The position numbers and the translations under genes were made by a program. From Mesotaenium endlicherianum (lineage: Eukaryota; Streptophyta; Zygnematophyceae; Zygnematales; Mesotaeniaceae): a stretch of 23,118 nucleotides of DNA. Each line of letters starts with the position of its first letter. The first letter of the stretch is position 1. The notes below the pieces were generated by a model, which did not search any database, was not told the origin of the DNA, and worked only from the letters and a program-made list of their open reading frames with translations. Where the stretch lies: positions 117,415-140,532 of the forward strand of contig WELA01012509.1 in the NCBI GenBank assembly GCA_009602735.1, read 5' to 3'. Shown piece after piece: positions 1 through 10,900 of the stretch.

Positions 1-3000
1 GGGGGTATGCTTTGGTGCTGCTCTGGCATCGGCAACATGGCGCAAAAACAACAGGAGCTGCACTTTCACGGGAACGGCATCTCCGACGAGGGCATGCGCG
101 TGCTGGCCCAGGGCTTGCAGAATACCAAAGGTGAGAGAGGTCCTCACACTGGGTGCGCGCCTTTTGCTCTTTTATCTGCAGGAGCGTACATGTAGAGGCA
201 AGGAGATGCTGCGGCATACTCCTTGTTGTGACACAACAGGGGGACGGACAAACAGGCAGGAAGGCAGCCAGGTGGTTTGGTGTGACATGGCTTTCAACAT
301 GCGTGCGCCTGCCCCTTGCAGGCACCTAAGTGGCAATCATAAGATTACAGATGGAGGGAAGAGCGTTGAGTAGTGATCCCAGGAGAGTGGTGCACTGCTA
401 CAGACTTTAGTAATCTGTTCCAGCAGCAGCAGCCTATGAATGAATATCTCACTTTTGAGATGGCTTCATACTTTTCTCTTCCTGCTGCTGCTGCTGCTGC
501 TCACATGAGAGCCGTTCCGGCTGGTGCTCTTTGCCTCCCTCCCCCACTCACTCCCTCTCTCTCTTTCTCCCCCTTCCTCTCTTTTTCAGCCAAGATCACA
601 ACCCTGGATCTGGGGAACAACAGCATTGGCGCCATCGGGGCCGGTCACGTGGCCGACTACGTGAAGAAGAGCAAGAGCCTGCAGTGGCTCAACCTGTACA
701 TGAACGACATCGGCGACAAGGTGGGTATATGCATGCACGCACGCACGCACATGTGCCCACATGTGTTGGCACGCGCACAACCTTTCTTGTCTCCCATGTT
801 GCTGGCCCTTTCGGCGTGCCTCGCGCCCTGCAGAGAGTAGGCAGTGACCTCGTTCCTGCAAAACTCATGTTCTCACTCTTGACCAGTGCAAGGAGGAGGG
901 ATGGAGAGAGACGGTGAATAGATATATTATGAGGCTCAGGCTGTTGGCTCTGGACATTGAGGCCGGCAACTGTCTGTTGCTCTGCTAAAAGGAGGTTGGA
1001 GCAAGATTGCATTACAGTATTGAATGCAGTTCCTGACACCTGGCAGTGATTAGCTTGACGGCCTGCCCGGTGAGTGGAGGTTGACTTGAAAGTCATTAGC
1101 CTCATTCTCTAGGTCATGTCCTCGTGATGGATCTATATCACAACCAGCTGTGATGCTTGAACGACCAACCCATTGCGCCAGATTGTGCGCGCTCACGCTG
1201 TGTGTGTGTGTGTGTGTGTGCATGTCTGTCATGACTTATAAGTGTGATGTTTGATGTGGAGGTGGAGAACAGGGCGCGGAGAAGATAGCAGAAGCTCTGA
1301 GGAAGACGAAGACGCTATCGACCATCGACTTGGTGAGGCCTGGCCCCGGCCCTTGCCTGCACGCGTGGCACTGACCTCGCTGCACCGGCACGCCTTGAAT
1401 GCAATTCATGCTCCGCTTGTATCCATTCCCTTCTGGGCCTTGATGTTTCCGCCTCCGGGGTGGTGATGATTGTGCCAGGTGTCCCCGTGTCATGTTCCCT
1501 TGTAATGCTGTATGTGCTGGTCCCTGTTTCCCGGGTCTCCACTCCCCCAGCATGGATTGTAGTAGCTCAAGGGCGCCCGGGGCTGGCTTGACAATTAGCC
1601 TGTTGGTCGACACTCCCCCATTAAAAACCCGCTGCTCCTGCCTCTGCTGCTGCTGCTGCTGCTGTGCGCCAGCACAAACCTGCACGCCACATAGCAGCTG
1701 TGCTCCCCCTGCCTCCCTCCCTCCCTCCCTCTCTCTCCCCTGCCACCCCTCCCACATGTACTGATTGCGGAGCTCCATGATATGGCATGGCATGGCATGA
1801 AATGGCAGGGCGGCAACAACATCCGCATGGAGGGCATTGGGCACATATGCTCCGCCATCAAGGACAACACCTCCATCACCACTGTACGACGGTCCACCAA
1901 CATTCCCCCCTACACCTCCCACTCTGAGTGGCATCCTTTCCTTGCAGCCAGCTGCTAACGCCTTCCAGAAGCAGGAGTCTGGGGCTGCAAGCCGATCACG
2001 TTCAGCAATTTGCTTTGTCCCTCCAGAACGATGTTGATGATAATGAGTATAATACTGATGTTAGGCTGCCCCTGCCCTGGTGCAGATGAACTCTCTGGCT
2101 CATGCGCACCTGCAGTCGGGTCTTGGGATAGGCTGGCCGGAAATCTGCTGTCACTGCTAGACGAGCTTGCGCATCGCTTCTTCGCTCTGGTGTTATCTTG
2201 TTCGGTGGTGGGGCAGGTCACAACATTGAATAATGGCTCCTTAGAGTGAGTGTTTGCGTGTTCCCTGTCCACTTCGTGGCGCTGACGTGTGCGTGTGTGT
2301 GCGCGTGTGTGCTGTTGCCAGCTGGAGCTCGGGTACAACCCCATAGGAGCGGAGGGCGCCAAGGTGCTGGCAGACACCATCAAGTTCCACGGCAACGTCG
2401 AGACCCTCCGACTCGGCTGGTGCAAGGTGCCCCCCCCCCCTTCCTTGTCGCTCTCCCTCTCTCTCACTCTCGCTCTCGCTCTCTCGCTCTCCTGTAGAGC
2501 CCTCCATTCCCTTGCAAGCATCGAGGCGCAAGTTCAAAGTAGTATCAATGCTATCTTGACACGAACAAGAGGGTGAAGTGGAGCAAGTGGCTCTCAGGGT
2601 CAACATTTTTTCTTTAAATCGGTCAGCCGTGCAAGCTGGTTTGCCCTGTTGAGTTGCGCTGTTGTGAGTTTGTTCGAAGACCGCCTCCAAGCACACGGCA
2701 AGCGGACTCAGGCTAGTCATTTCTTCTGTTCTGATGGTTGACGCAGCATGTGTGTGTCCCTGTGTGTGTTTGGGGGTGGGTGGAGTGAGTTGCAGATTGG
2801 CGTGAAGGGCGCGGAGCACTTTGCGGAGGCGCTCAAGTACAACTCCACCATGTCCACGCTGGACCTGCGAGCCAACTCTTTGGGAGACGAGGTGAGCGTG
2901 CGAGTGTGCCACGCCCCCCCCACGTCATGTGCCATTCCTCCTCCTCGTACTCCTCCTCCTCCTGTCCTCCTTGCAAGCAACAGGCAGTTGCTGTCGTCTT

Positions 3001-3395
3001 GTCGCCATGCTCACACCGACGACGATGATGTGCAGGTCTCGTCCTGCAATGCCATCGGTTCGTTTAGCATGAAACTCGTGTGCAGCAGTGGGAGCGGCCT
3101 TAGGAGGCGCGTGAGTGCCTGCTTGGACCTGTCGCAAACTTTTAGTCTTCTCGTTCTGTCTGCGGCCATAAATCTCTATCAGGAGGTACGGCCGATGTTG
3201 TCTCCACAGCAGGCAGCAGCTGCTGGCTTGCGGAGTGTTGTCCTGTGGGACAGAAGTGACAGTTTGTGGCCTGCGTGTGTGTGCGCGGGTGTGCGTCTGA
3301 ATCGGGGCAGGGAGCAGCACTGCTGGCCAGCAGCCTGAGGGTGGTCAATGAGCAGCTTGCCACCCTTGACCTCGGGTTCAACGAGATCCGGGTTA

Positions 3396-3450
<55 letters not shown>

Positions 3451-4940
3451 CCATGGATTGGAAAGTGCATCCATGAATGCTCCTCTTGAGGGATTGCGGT
3501 AGTGTCTGAAGATCTGCCCCCTCTCTTTTGGAGATTCCGGATCGGGAGCTTCACCCTCGTGGGGAGTTCCCTCTCAGCATTGCCAACGGCGTCTCTTCAT
3601 CCGTACGCTCTGTGGTCACCCTCGTGGGGACTTCTCTCTCGGGGAGCTCACCCTCAGCCTCATCGGGAACGTCGTCTCTCCATTTGTATGCTCCGAGGAA
3701 GCGCAGTGCGCGTCTGCGGTGGATAACTTGGCGGCCTTCTACTTCACCAATGTGGTGGCGGGAGAGGCCCCCACGTCGCCCGCCGCGCTCAACATGGCGC
3801 GACACATGGCGGACTGCCCCACCCTCTTCCCGGAGGTAGGCGCACACGAACGACCTCTCCTGTAGTAAAGTCTTGCTCCATGTAGGATCGTCCGTCACGT
3901 GCGCGGCAGGGGTGCCCGTGCCTGCCCCTCTGCCGCTTAGCTAGCTGCGGGGCTGAGACTCTCACGCCAGGTGGCAGCAGGCTAGGCCTTGCGTCGGTTG
4001 CCATCCCAGCAGCTGCGGCATCTGGACAAGGGCGTTGCTCGGCTTACAGGAAGGGAGGGCCTGCTCATATGTGAGTGGGTAGGAGGGGTAGGGGGGGGGG
4101 GCACTTGTAAGAAGCTCGGTGCATCTGTGCAGGAAAGGCTAGCGAGTGCTGCCCCTGCCTGTCATGTCCTTTTTCTCTAATGCTCATGCTGGTTCTACAT
4201 TTTTTTTTTCTTGTCAATCACANCGCACATCTTGCCTGGACTAATGTGCATCGCAGCGCTTGGCAAGCTGGCGGGTGGAAGGCCTCTAACCCCCACCAGA
4301 TTCTTTCAGGGTGCCTGTCAGGTATACGTGATGCCTTGGAGGCATGAGCACGTACTCTGGCTGACCGGGGATCAACGGTGTGTGTTTTCCAACAGGACAA
4401 GGGAGCATACGCGCTGGCTGAGGCTTTGAAGGCAAATGGAGAAGCGGCAGTCACCACTCTGAACTTGTCGAGCAATTACATCACCAAATACGGAGAGGTC
4501 ATCACCCTCCTCCCCCCTCTTGGCTGCGGCTCTCCCCTGCCATTGCTTATTTTCTCTTTGTTAGACTCCACCTTAGCAGAGAAGCATGCTGATGGCCTTG
4601 TCAGGAAGTTGTGCATGTGTGACCCACCATATTGTCAGCTCGACCGAGCAGTGGTACACAGGCATTCATGATTCTTGAAAGTCGGCATAAGAATGGCTCT
4701 GGCACCTTAGTGCGTCATGTTTACACTCAGAACTGTATGCCACCGAATGAACTTGGACAGTTTTGCCTCAAGAGCGCGTAAGGCAATAGCCATAGGCAAA
4801 GTCACACGAGGTGCTTTTGCCAGCCCTTGAATCCCACCAGTCTGACGTAGGGCCTGTGTTTGTGGCAGGTGGCCCTGAGTGAGGCGCGGGACATAGTGAG
4901 TGAAATGAATGATGGCAAAGAGGTGAACATCCTATATTAG
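1..4940 (+). CDS. Leucine-rich-repeat protein, RNase-inhibitor type (5' end outside window)
   Basis: Exons read as 55(or earlier)-130, 590-720, 1273-1332, 1809-1883, 2322-2426, 2796-2891, 3311-3391, 4396-4497 and 4869-4940, stop TAG at 4938-4940. All junctions are GT-AG; the first intron is phase 1 and the rest phase 0. The spliced product is nine consecutive repeats of 28-30 residues with the pattern LxLxxNxIgxxGaxxlAxaL, for example TLDLGNNSIG, TIDLGGNNIR, TLELGYNPIG and TLDLGFNEIR. That is the ribonuclease-inhibitor class of LRR, which forms a curved protein-binding scaffold (family knowledge). No NB-ARC, kinase or transmembrane segment is visible. The protein ends shortly after the last repeat with EVNILY. 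The frame is open to base 1, so the true start is unknown: ATG at 7 or 37 is possible, but acceptor AG at 53-54 is equally plausible. The binding partner cannot be predicted. The exon chain is well supported because every join restores the repeat register. Confidence 0.85.
421..499. repeat. (CAG)4 and (CTG)6 in opposite orientation, LRR intron 1
   Basis: Four CAG units at 421-432 and six CTG units at 482-499 lie 49 bases apart in intron 1. Being complementary, they could form a hairpin in the pre-mRNA. No function is indicated. Confidence 0.7.
1199..1220. repeat. (TG)11 microsatellite, LRR intron 2
   Basis: Uninterrupted TG dinucleotide run, about 50 bases upstream of the acceptor of exon 3 (1273). 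Confidence 0.9.
1644..1664. repeat. (CTG)7 microsatellite, LRR intron 3
   Basis: Seven perfect CTG units inside intron 3, which spans 1333-1808. A pentanucleotide-like TGGCA tract also runs up to the acceptor at 1807-1808 in place of a polypyrimidine tract. Confidence 0.85.
3399..3446. repeat. (CT)24 microsatellite, start of LRR intron 7
   Basis: A perfect CT run of 48 bases begins seven bases after the donor GTTAGC at 3392. It is a pyrimidine tract at the wrong end of the intron. Confidence 0.95.
3503..3835 (+). other. Exon-like segment inside LRR intron 7, probable exportin-7 fragment
   Basis: This frame is open from 3503 to a good donor (GTAGGC) at 3836. Its 3' part, 3707-3835, is the most protein-like: 43 codons, including DNLAAFYFTNVVAGEAPTSP and ARHMADCPTLFPE. 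I associate this with the C-terminal HEAT-repeat region of plant exportin-7 (Ran-binding karyopherin). That rests on recalled family resemblance, not on a search. The next part of that protein is not found downstream in the intron. An acceptor GCGCAG ends at 3706. With it the segment is 129 nt and phase 0/0, so it could be spliced between LRR repeats 7 and 8 without changing frame. The host exons 3391 and 4396 also join perfectly without it. It is either a captured exon fragment, a cassette exon or a pseudo-exon. Confidence 0.45.
4223..4223. other. Undetermined base N in LRR intron 7
   Basis: A single N lies soon after a run of ten T. It may be a base ambiguity or a collapsed assembly gap, so the measured length of intron 7 is provisional. 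Confidence 0.9.
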
Positions 4941-6155
4941 TCTCCGGCAACTGGGAAGAGGTTTTTAGAAGCTCCTTTGCAGCTCGTCGAAGCAGGGACC
5001 TGCTGTGTTGGTGGGCTGTTGAAACGGATGGTTTTTGCTAGCATCAAATGTTGCTATTCTAACTGGAACTATCCCTGCCCTCTACAATTGATGAAGACCT
5101 CATTCATCCTTGTCTCATTCTCACATGTTCCGACAACATATTTTCTGGTGGCAGAGTAGTATGTTTGATTGCTGCATAGTTTCTTATTGAATGCTTTTCA
5201 GCAAGTGTTTTTCATCTGTTATAAGCTGTGCTTATGGAAGTGCTTCCAAAGTACACTTGTTGTACTCGAAGGTCAATGTTGCGAAACCTCAGCCCAATGG
5301 GAAATGTGCTTTAAGTCCTTTTCTTGTGTAAGGTGTGTCTATTAAAAGTAGGACGAGACTACGCAAGAATCCAGGAAGTCGGATAATGACGGAAGAAACT
5401 TCTGAGCGTGTCAACATTGCCTAAAATCATCAAGAGCTGAGGGCGGACCATCAACATGTCGGCAGTTTAGCTGGCGAAGACTCTGATTGATGTCCAGATG
5501 CCTTCGGCCCACTTCGGCCAACTTCGGCCATCGAAAATGTAGAATCTGGGACGATAATGACCAGAACGGATTTGCTCGGTGAAGCGCATGGGAGCCCCCG
5601 GGAGCACCCAAATATTTATTGAATATAAACACGTGGCAGCAATGAGGTGTGTCTTTTGAAAGTCGGAATGGTTTTCTCAGGTTTCCTCGGAATAACCTTT
5701 ACTTTCAAACTTAACAATTATCATTCACCATCGTCCGACAATGTCAGGACGCGCTAACGTTGCCGTGGCCGCGACCCCTTGTTACAGGACTACCTTGGAC
5801 GGAGGCTCTCAGTTCATGCAGTTTGGATGCGGGGTTCATTTCTCAGGGTTCTGGCCAATTCGATCTGGGTAATTCTGGGGGCCGGGCCATCCGGAATATT
5901 TTTGGCACAGCGCTTGCCTTGGGATCAATTATTTGTAACTTTCATGCTTGGTATAATTGTTGTTTCTCACCTGTTCATCTGATTTAATTTGAGCTGTGAG
6001 CGAAAAGAACAGCCCACAACCAACAGACCGTAACCTTCCTGTTGTTTTTAAAAAAATGCACCCCTGCAGACTCATGCACAGCGGCAAGCAGATCTGAAAG
6101 TTGAAGTGATCTTAAGGGCTTAGGGATCCATGAGCATTGACAACCCTACTCGTGA
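4941..6155. other. Intergenic, no gene seen
   Basis: This lies downstream of the LRR stop and presumably begins with its 3' UTR. Only short open frames with no recognisable content occur. A 10-bp tandem repeat (ACTTCGGCCA type) is present three times at 5501-5530. The phrase AGGTGTGTCT followed by TT(A/G)AAAGT occurs near 5332 and 5644 in direct orientation, but no inverted partner was found, so I do not call a transposon. Confidence 0.6.
5501..5530. repeat. 10-bp tandem repeat x3
   Basis: Three adjacent units: CCTTCGGCCC, ACTTCGGCCA and ACTTCGGCCA. No function is apparent. Confidence 0.8.
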
Positions 6156-6163
6156 CTTGGGAG

Positions 6164-6478
6164 CAGGCCCCAGGATTCGAGATAAATTTTATGTTATTTT
6201 CTTTTTTGGATGTTTTAAAATCGTAACATATTTTAGATTATATCGAATGAAATCCTGGTCATTGGGAGCGGATGTCCAAAGTCACGCATTTCCCTATATA
6301 GCTTACGGATATTTTGTTCGGATTTCTTCCTCTAACACTAAGATGTTTCTCTCAAAAACAAAGAAATATAAAAACATCTTCTGAATATTATCGGATGTCC
6401 TAGAAAATCATGGGAGTCAGGTCCTGATGTTTTCAAAAATTGCCGGATGTTTTTAGGATGGTCGAATCCTGGGGCCTG
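6164..6478. mobile_element. hAT-type MITE, copy 1
   Basis: A 315-bp non-coding, AT-rich element. Its ends are a perfect 17-bp terminal inverted repeat: CAGGCCCCAGGATTCGA at 6164-6180 and its reverse complement at 6462-6478. It is flanked by a perfect 8-bp direct repeat, CTTGGGAG, at 6156-6163 and 6479-6486. An 8-bp target duplication with ends starting CAGG is the hallmark of the hAT superfamily. The element has no transposase frame and must depend on an autonomous relative elsewhere. The intact ends and duplication suggest a fairly recent insertion. Confidence 0.85.
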
Positions 6479-6500
6479 CTTGGGAGTCGGGAGTCGTGAC

Positions 6501-6794
6501 CAGGCCTCAGGATTTGCATAGAGTTCGATGTTATTTGCCTTTTTGGATGTTTTAAAATCCTGAAAAGTCGTAAATTATGTCGAAGAAAATCCTGGTGATT
6601 GGGAGCGGATGTCGCTTATAATCCCAAAATTTCCTATTTTCCTCTAAAATTGTCGTGGGATGTTATTACGCCATCAAAAAATCCTACCAAATTTTGTCGG
6701 ATGTTCTTGAAACCCTGACCGTCGCCCAGAGCAGGCCAGAGGATGTTTCCGAAATTTTCCGAAATCCGCGACTTTTGTCGTATCCTGGGGCCTG
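6501..6794. mobile_element. hAT-type MITE, copy 2
   Basis: A 294-bp element of the same family and orientation as copy 1. Shared internal phrases include TTTTTGGATGTTTTAAAATC and ATTGGGAGCGGATGTC. The left end begins CAGGCCTCAGGAT and the right end is ATCCTGGGGCCTG, matching at 12 of the first 13 bases. The flanking direct repeat GTCGTGAC is perfect, at 6493-6500 and 6795-6802. Because each copy has its own duplication, these are two separate insertions and not one duplicated block. Confidence 0.82.
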
Positions 6795-6802
6795 GTCGTG
6801 AC

Positions 6803-7908
6803 CCCCACCGGCCCTACACTCACGTTTGGTGTTCCGACGGTAGCTGTTCTTGGTCCTGTGGTCCTGGTACAATCTACTTTATAAGGCCCAAGCTATCTGA
6901 CTGATCTGCATTAGATTTTTAAAATAGTGCCGGTAAAGGATTTGTGTCAGATTGTTCCGGGTGTGCCAGCCAGTTTCAGCTGGTTTCTAACATATTTTTC
7001 AATGGCTCCGTGTCGCTCCGGGTGGCTCCGGGTGGCTCCTCACCATGCTCCTCACCCATTCTGTATGCATGCCCCCAAGTTGTTTTAGTCGGTTCCACCC
7101 GTTGTAGCCAGAACAAGTCGCTGCGATATGGCCGGCCCTAGTGGGCCTTAGCCGACGACAATAGACTGCTTACTGTTGGGGAAAGGTACACCTGCAGTTT
7201 ACTGACATGTCCAGATTGCGGACTCCGCGGAGCCGTTGGCGGAACCGTGTAGCTTGCCAACCTCATTCGTCAAAAACAATTCAAAGTTTTTCTACTGACT
7301 CATATGTCAGAATCTGTGTTTGGATTTAGCAGGTTTTACGAGAATTTACTATGTTAATTGTAACTGATCTTAGCTAATTGGCGGTCTGTTTGACGGTGGT
7401 CCCTTTCGAAATAGAAAGATCCCAGCCAATTCCAGCTGATTCTGGAAGCACATACAACATACATCGTTCACTGTGGTTCATAATTTTGAAACTCAGATCT
7501 CTTTGGAGCTGTTGAGGACTTCAGAGTGCTTGACAGCAAGTTCATATGAACCTCTCCGACATTCTGCGCCGGACGTAGCGGAAACGAAAGCCACTGAAGG
7601 CAATTTTTGTTGGGCAAATTGTGCGCCAAACGCGAACCAGCCAAGCAGGCTCTCAGTGTTGCAGCAGGCAAACACTGAGGCCTTCTTTGATACAGAGAAG
7701 CGGTATGCCAATTTTTTCAAGGGAATATGTATTCCCAGTCTCTATGTAAACCATTCCACATAGCAGCCGTTGGCCTTGTTCATAGTTAGAGTTTGTACCA
7801 ACAGACGCCTTACTCAGAAGTTATAACTTGAACTAACTCCGGCGTAAAGTTATACTCTCGGGGGGCAAGACGGGTAGAGGTGGAAACGCAGTAAGTTGGA
7901 CTGCATCG
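6803..7908. other. Intergenic, presumed promoter and 5' region of the GH16 gene
   Basis: No gene is recognised. A 10-bp tandem unit (GGTGGCTCC plus one base) occurs twice at 7021-7040. A short open frame at 7473-7763 has no recognisable content and could be a leader exon or chance. No TATA box convincing enough to call was found. Confidence 0.5.
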
Positions 7909-10900
7909 ATGGCGTTTTCGCGAGCTTTGGGCCTCGTCTTATTTCTCGCATGCATTGCCGCAAGGCAAGCCTCAGGCAATGAAATGGCCAGCTTCAAAGC
8001 AACCAAAGGAATGGCTGTTAGTATCGAGGATAAGGTTCTTGCCAGGAACCGCATGTTTGTGAATAGCCTGCCCCACCGGAGCATGAGTATGACGGCAAGG
8101 GCTTCGACAACACCTGCCGTTAACACTCTCATAGACCAGGCCACACATCTGATCAATCAGATCAGATGGTACAGGCCTGTCTGGAAGAACTTGGTGTGTA
8201 GGAAGCGACTTCGTAGCTGCATTTCTCTGCTCGCTCAAGCGAGTAAAATGTATGCTGGCAAAGACTATTTCCATGCCCGGCAAAAGCTCCTGTATGTTAA
8301 TGTGGGGATCACAGCATGTTCTCAAAAAGTTGGGCCACGGTACAAGCAGCTGAAGTATGCCATGCAGAAAGTGACACCAGCAATAACTGTGCTCAACTCT
8401 AAGATCTCTAGCGGGTCTAGTTCGGGAGGCAAAGCGGGCCAGCTCCCTGTGGCATACCCTCTTTCTGCCGTGGAGATCGACCTAGAAACGTCGCACGCAA
8501 GCGTAAACGGCAATAACTTCGCCGTTCGCTTTGATGAGGATGGTGGTAAGTTCCTCAAACTTGTCCTTGTCGTGTAGTCTTACCTCTGTGCACCCTTCAT
8601 GTGACTCAATGCTGCTGTAAATTCTGAACGAATTTCGTTTCAAGCTCTACAACAGAAGTACGGTTATGCATATGATATGAAGCTGTGACATTATAAGGTT
8701 TGTCCTCCTCCACGCATACACTGCCTCTTCCAGGAAACGACTTCTGGGGGCGTGTATGTTTGTGGTCTCAAACGGCAACTGTGCACATCCAGGGTGTTCG
8801 ATATACATGTCTCTCGAATGTAGACAATATCGTGAAAGTTGGGATATCTGCGACCGGTTAGGAGCCGGATTGGGGACCATACGGTGTGAGCGCCTGACAG
8901 CCAGGCCTACTGAAAAGAGCTCAACTGTAGATTTTCTCCCGCTTTATCTCATTCTTTGTGCTCCTATGTTGACATTGCTTCAGGAGCCCGCATCAGATCA
9001 AGGAATGCTTACTCGTCTGGCATCTTCAGCGCGCAACTGCAGTGTCCCCGGGGGGACACATCTGGAATGGACTTCACTTTCTACGTGAGCATCTCATCTT
9101 TCTGGAATCTGGTCCCTTGGCCTGTGCAGCGATGCACGCAGCAGAGTAGCATGAATGTTTGGCGCCGTCACGTATTAGAAGCTGCTTCGAATCTTTGATG
9201 AAAATGCTCCACTTCGAAACATAAGCTGCCGGTTCCAACCAGCGGGAGGAAGGAGGGGGGGGGGGGGCATGGCTATAATCAGTTGTGTGTGCTTTGAGTG
9301 TGAGAGCCCCCCTCCCACTACCCTTCTCGCCCACCCCCCCTCCCTCGTGCAATCTGTGCTGCCTACGCCGTTGATCAGTAGGGGTTCCTCTGTCTGAAAA
9401 ATTCTGATGCTGACCCTGCGGCAACCTGGAGCTGCAGCTTTCAACAAAAGAAGGCGACTCCTCGCGAGAGGCAGCCACGTTTGACTTCGTCGGTAACGAC
9501 AAGACCCTGGTGGCGCTGAAGGTGGCCCAGAATGGGCAGTACGACTTGCCTTCGGTCGTTCAGCTCGGCTTCGACTGCTCGGCGGCTTTCCACACCTATA
9601 CCATCCAGCTCTCATCAAACTCCATCATGTGAGCCGCCAGTCTGCCTCCCCCTGCAGCCAGCATCTGAAAGCCCAATTTGCAGGAGAGCTAATTTTTAGC
9701 TCTCAACGTGCTTCCAGCCCATGCCTCTCAGGACCTTGCCGGGCATTGCTGGGCTACCATGTCTTGCGAGCATGAACTAAGAAGCCCTTTTCCGTTCATC
9801 ATTCTCGTGCGTGCAGATGGAAGGTGGACAACACCGTGCTGCGCATTCTGACGCGCTCTGACGCGGCATCCACCAGGACCAGGGAGCTCTTTCCTGACAG
9901 CGTCCCCATGTACCTCTACATGAACATCTGGGACGCCTCGCAGCTGTGGGACGCGCCGCGAGCGGGCCCGCTGACTCTGGAGAACGCACCCTACACCGGC
10001 TACTACAAGAACGTCCTGATAGCCAGCCCCGTCTCCGACGCGCAGATGCCGCCTCTGCCCGCCATCATCGCAGGCCCCCGGGTGGTGGTGCCTTTTGCGA
10101 TTGACTACTGCTTCCAGCAGGTGGACACGAGGTCGTTCATCGCCAGCCACCAGTTCAGCATCAAGTTTGACAACTCGGGATGCGGTACGTCCTTCCCCCC
10201 AATTGCGCTGCTCTCACCACCAACCCCCCCTCCAGCGCCTTGCAAGTCCTCTTCTGCCCAACAGCAGCTCCAACACGGGGGTGATTGATTCATCCCCTAC
10301 ATAGTTCCTAACTGACTGGATGCAGAAAAGCGGTGACCTTGTTGGCTCATCCCCTCGGCAACTACCCCTCTGAGCTTGACAGCCAAGACAGGAAGCGCCA
10401 TGATAACTCTCTCTTACCACGCCTTGTTGGCCAGCTACAAACTGATTATCTTGAGGGGAGTTTCTGCTGCTGCTGAGTACAGGGGGGAGGTTCCGCTCCA
10501 CGAGGCCATACGCCTACGGCACATTTTCTGGGAAGGTCAAGTGCCCAAGTGGAAGAACCGATGGCCTCGTCACTTCTTTCTACGTAAGCAACAATCCGAC
10601 ACATTTCTTCGTTTTCTAGAAAGTATGAATGTTCCTTGGGCTGCCTAGGAGGTTCTTATTGCACCTAGGATTCTTGCGCATAGGAAAGATAATAAGTTGG
10701 TCTTGCGGCTTTCGTCGACGAATTCCCGTCGGGAGAAACGTATGGCACAAACTCCTACTGACACCAGACGTGCGTGGAACTGGATGTGGTGGCAGCTGTC
10801 ATCCCTGGAGGGCAGCAATGCCCAGCATGAGATTGACTTCGAGTGGCTTGGGAGGTACAGTACGAAGGTGCAGACCAACTTCTATGTGAACGGAGTCGGA

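Noticed and set aside
1236..1934. A 232-codon minus-strand open frame over the LRR gene
   Set aside because: It is the shadow of GC-rich exon and simple-repeat sequence. The plus-strand LRR exons fit a known repeat pattern and splice consensus.
2216..2248. Short segment reading VTTLNNGSLE as an extra LRR exon
   Set aside because: Exon 1809-1883 joins to 2322-2426 with perfect repeat register, so an exon here would break the 28-residue spacing.
5779..5982. A 67-codon hydrophobic open frame
   Set aside because: No family match, no splice context and low coding character. It is treated as chance in intergenic DNA.
6163..6802. A single 336-bp tandem repeat instead of two transposons
   Set aside because: Each unit has its own inverted ends and a different 8-bp flanking duplication, which a simple tandem duplication does not explain.
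7473..7763. A 96-codon open frame upstream of the GH16 gene
   Set aside because: No recognisable domain and open frames on both strands. It might be an untranslated leader, but nothing supports a protein.
10325..10482. Open stretch between GH16 exons 4 and 5 as an extra exon
   Set aside because: Direct joining of 10184 to 10483 gives the correct phase and reproduces the domain 1 pattern (FDNSGCGGRFRS against FDEDGGARIRS), so the stretch is intron.
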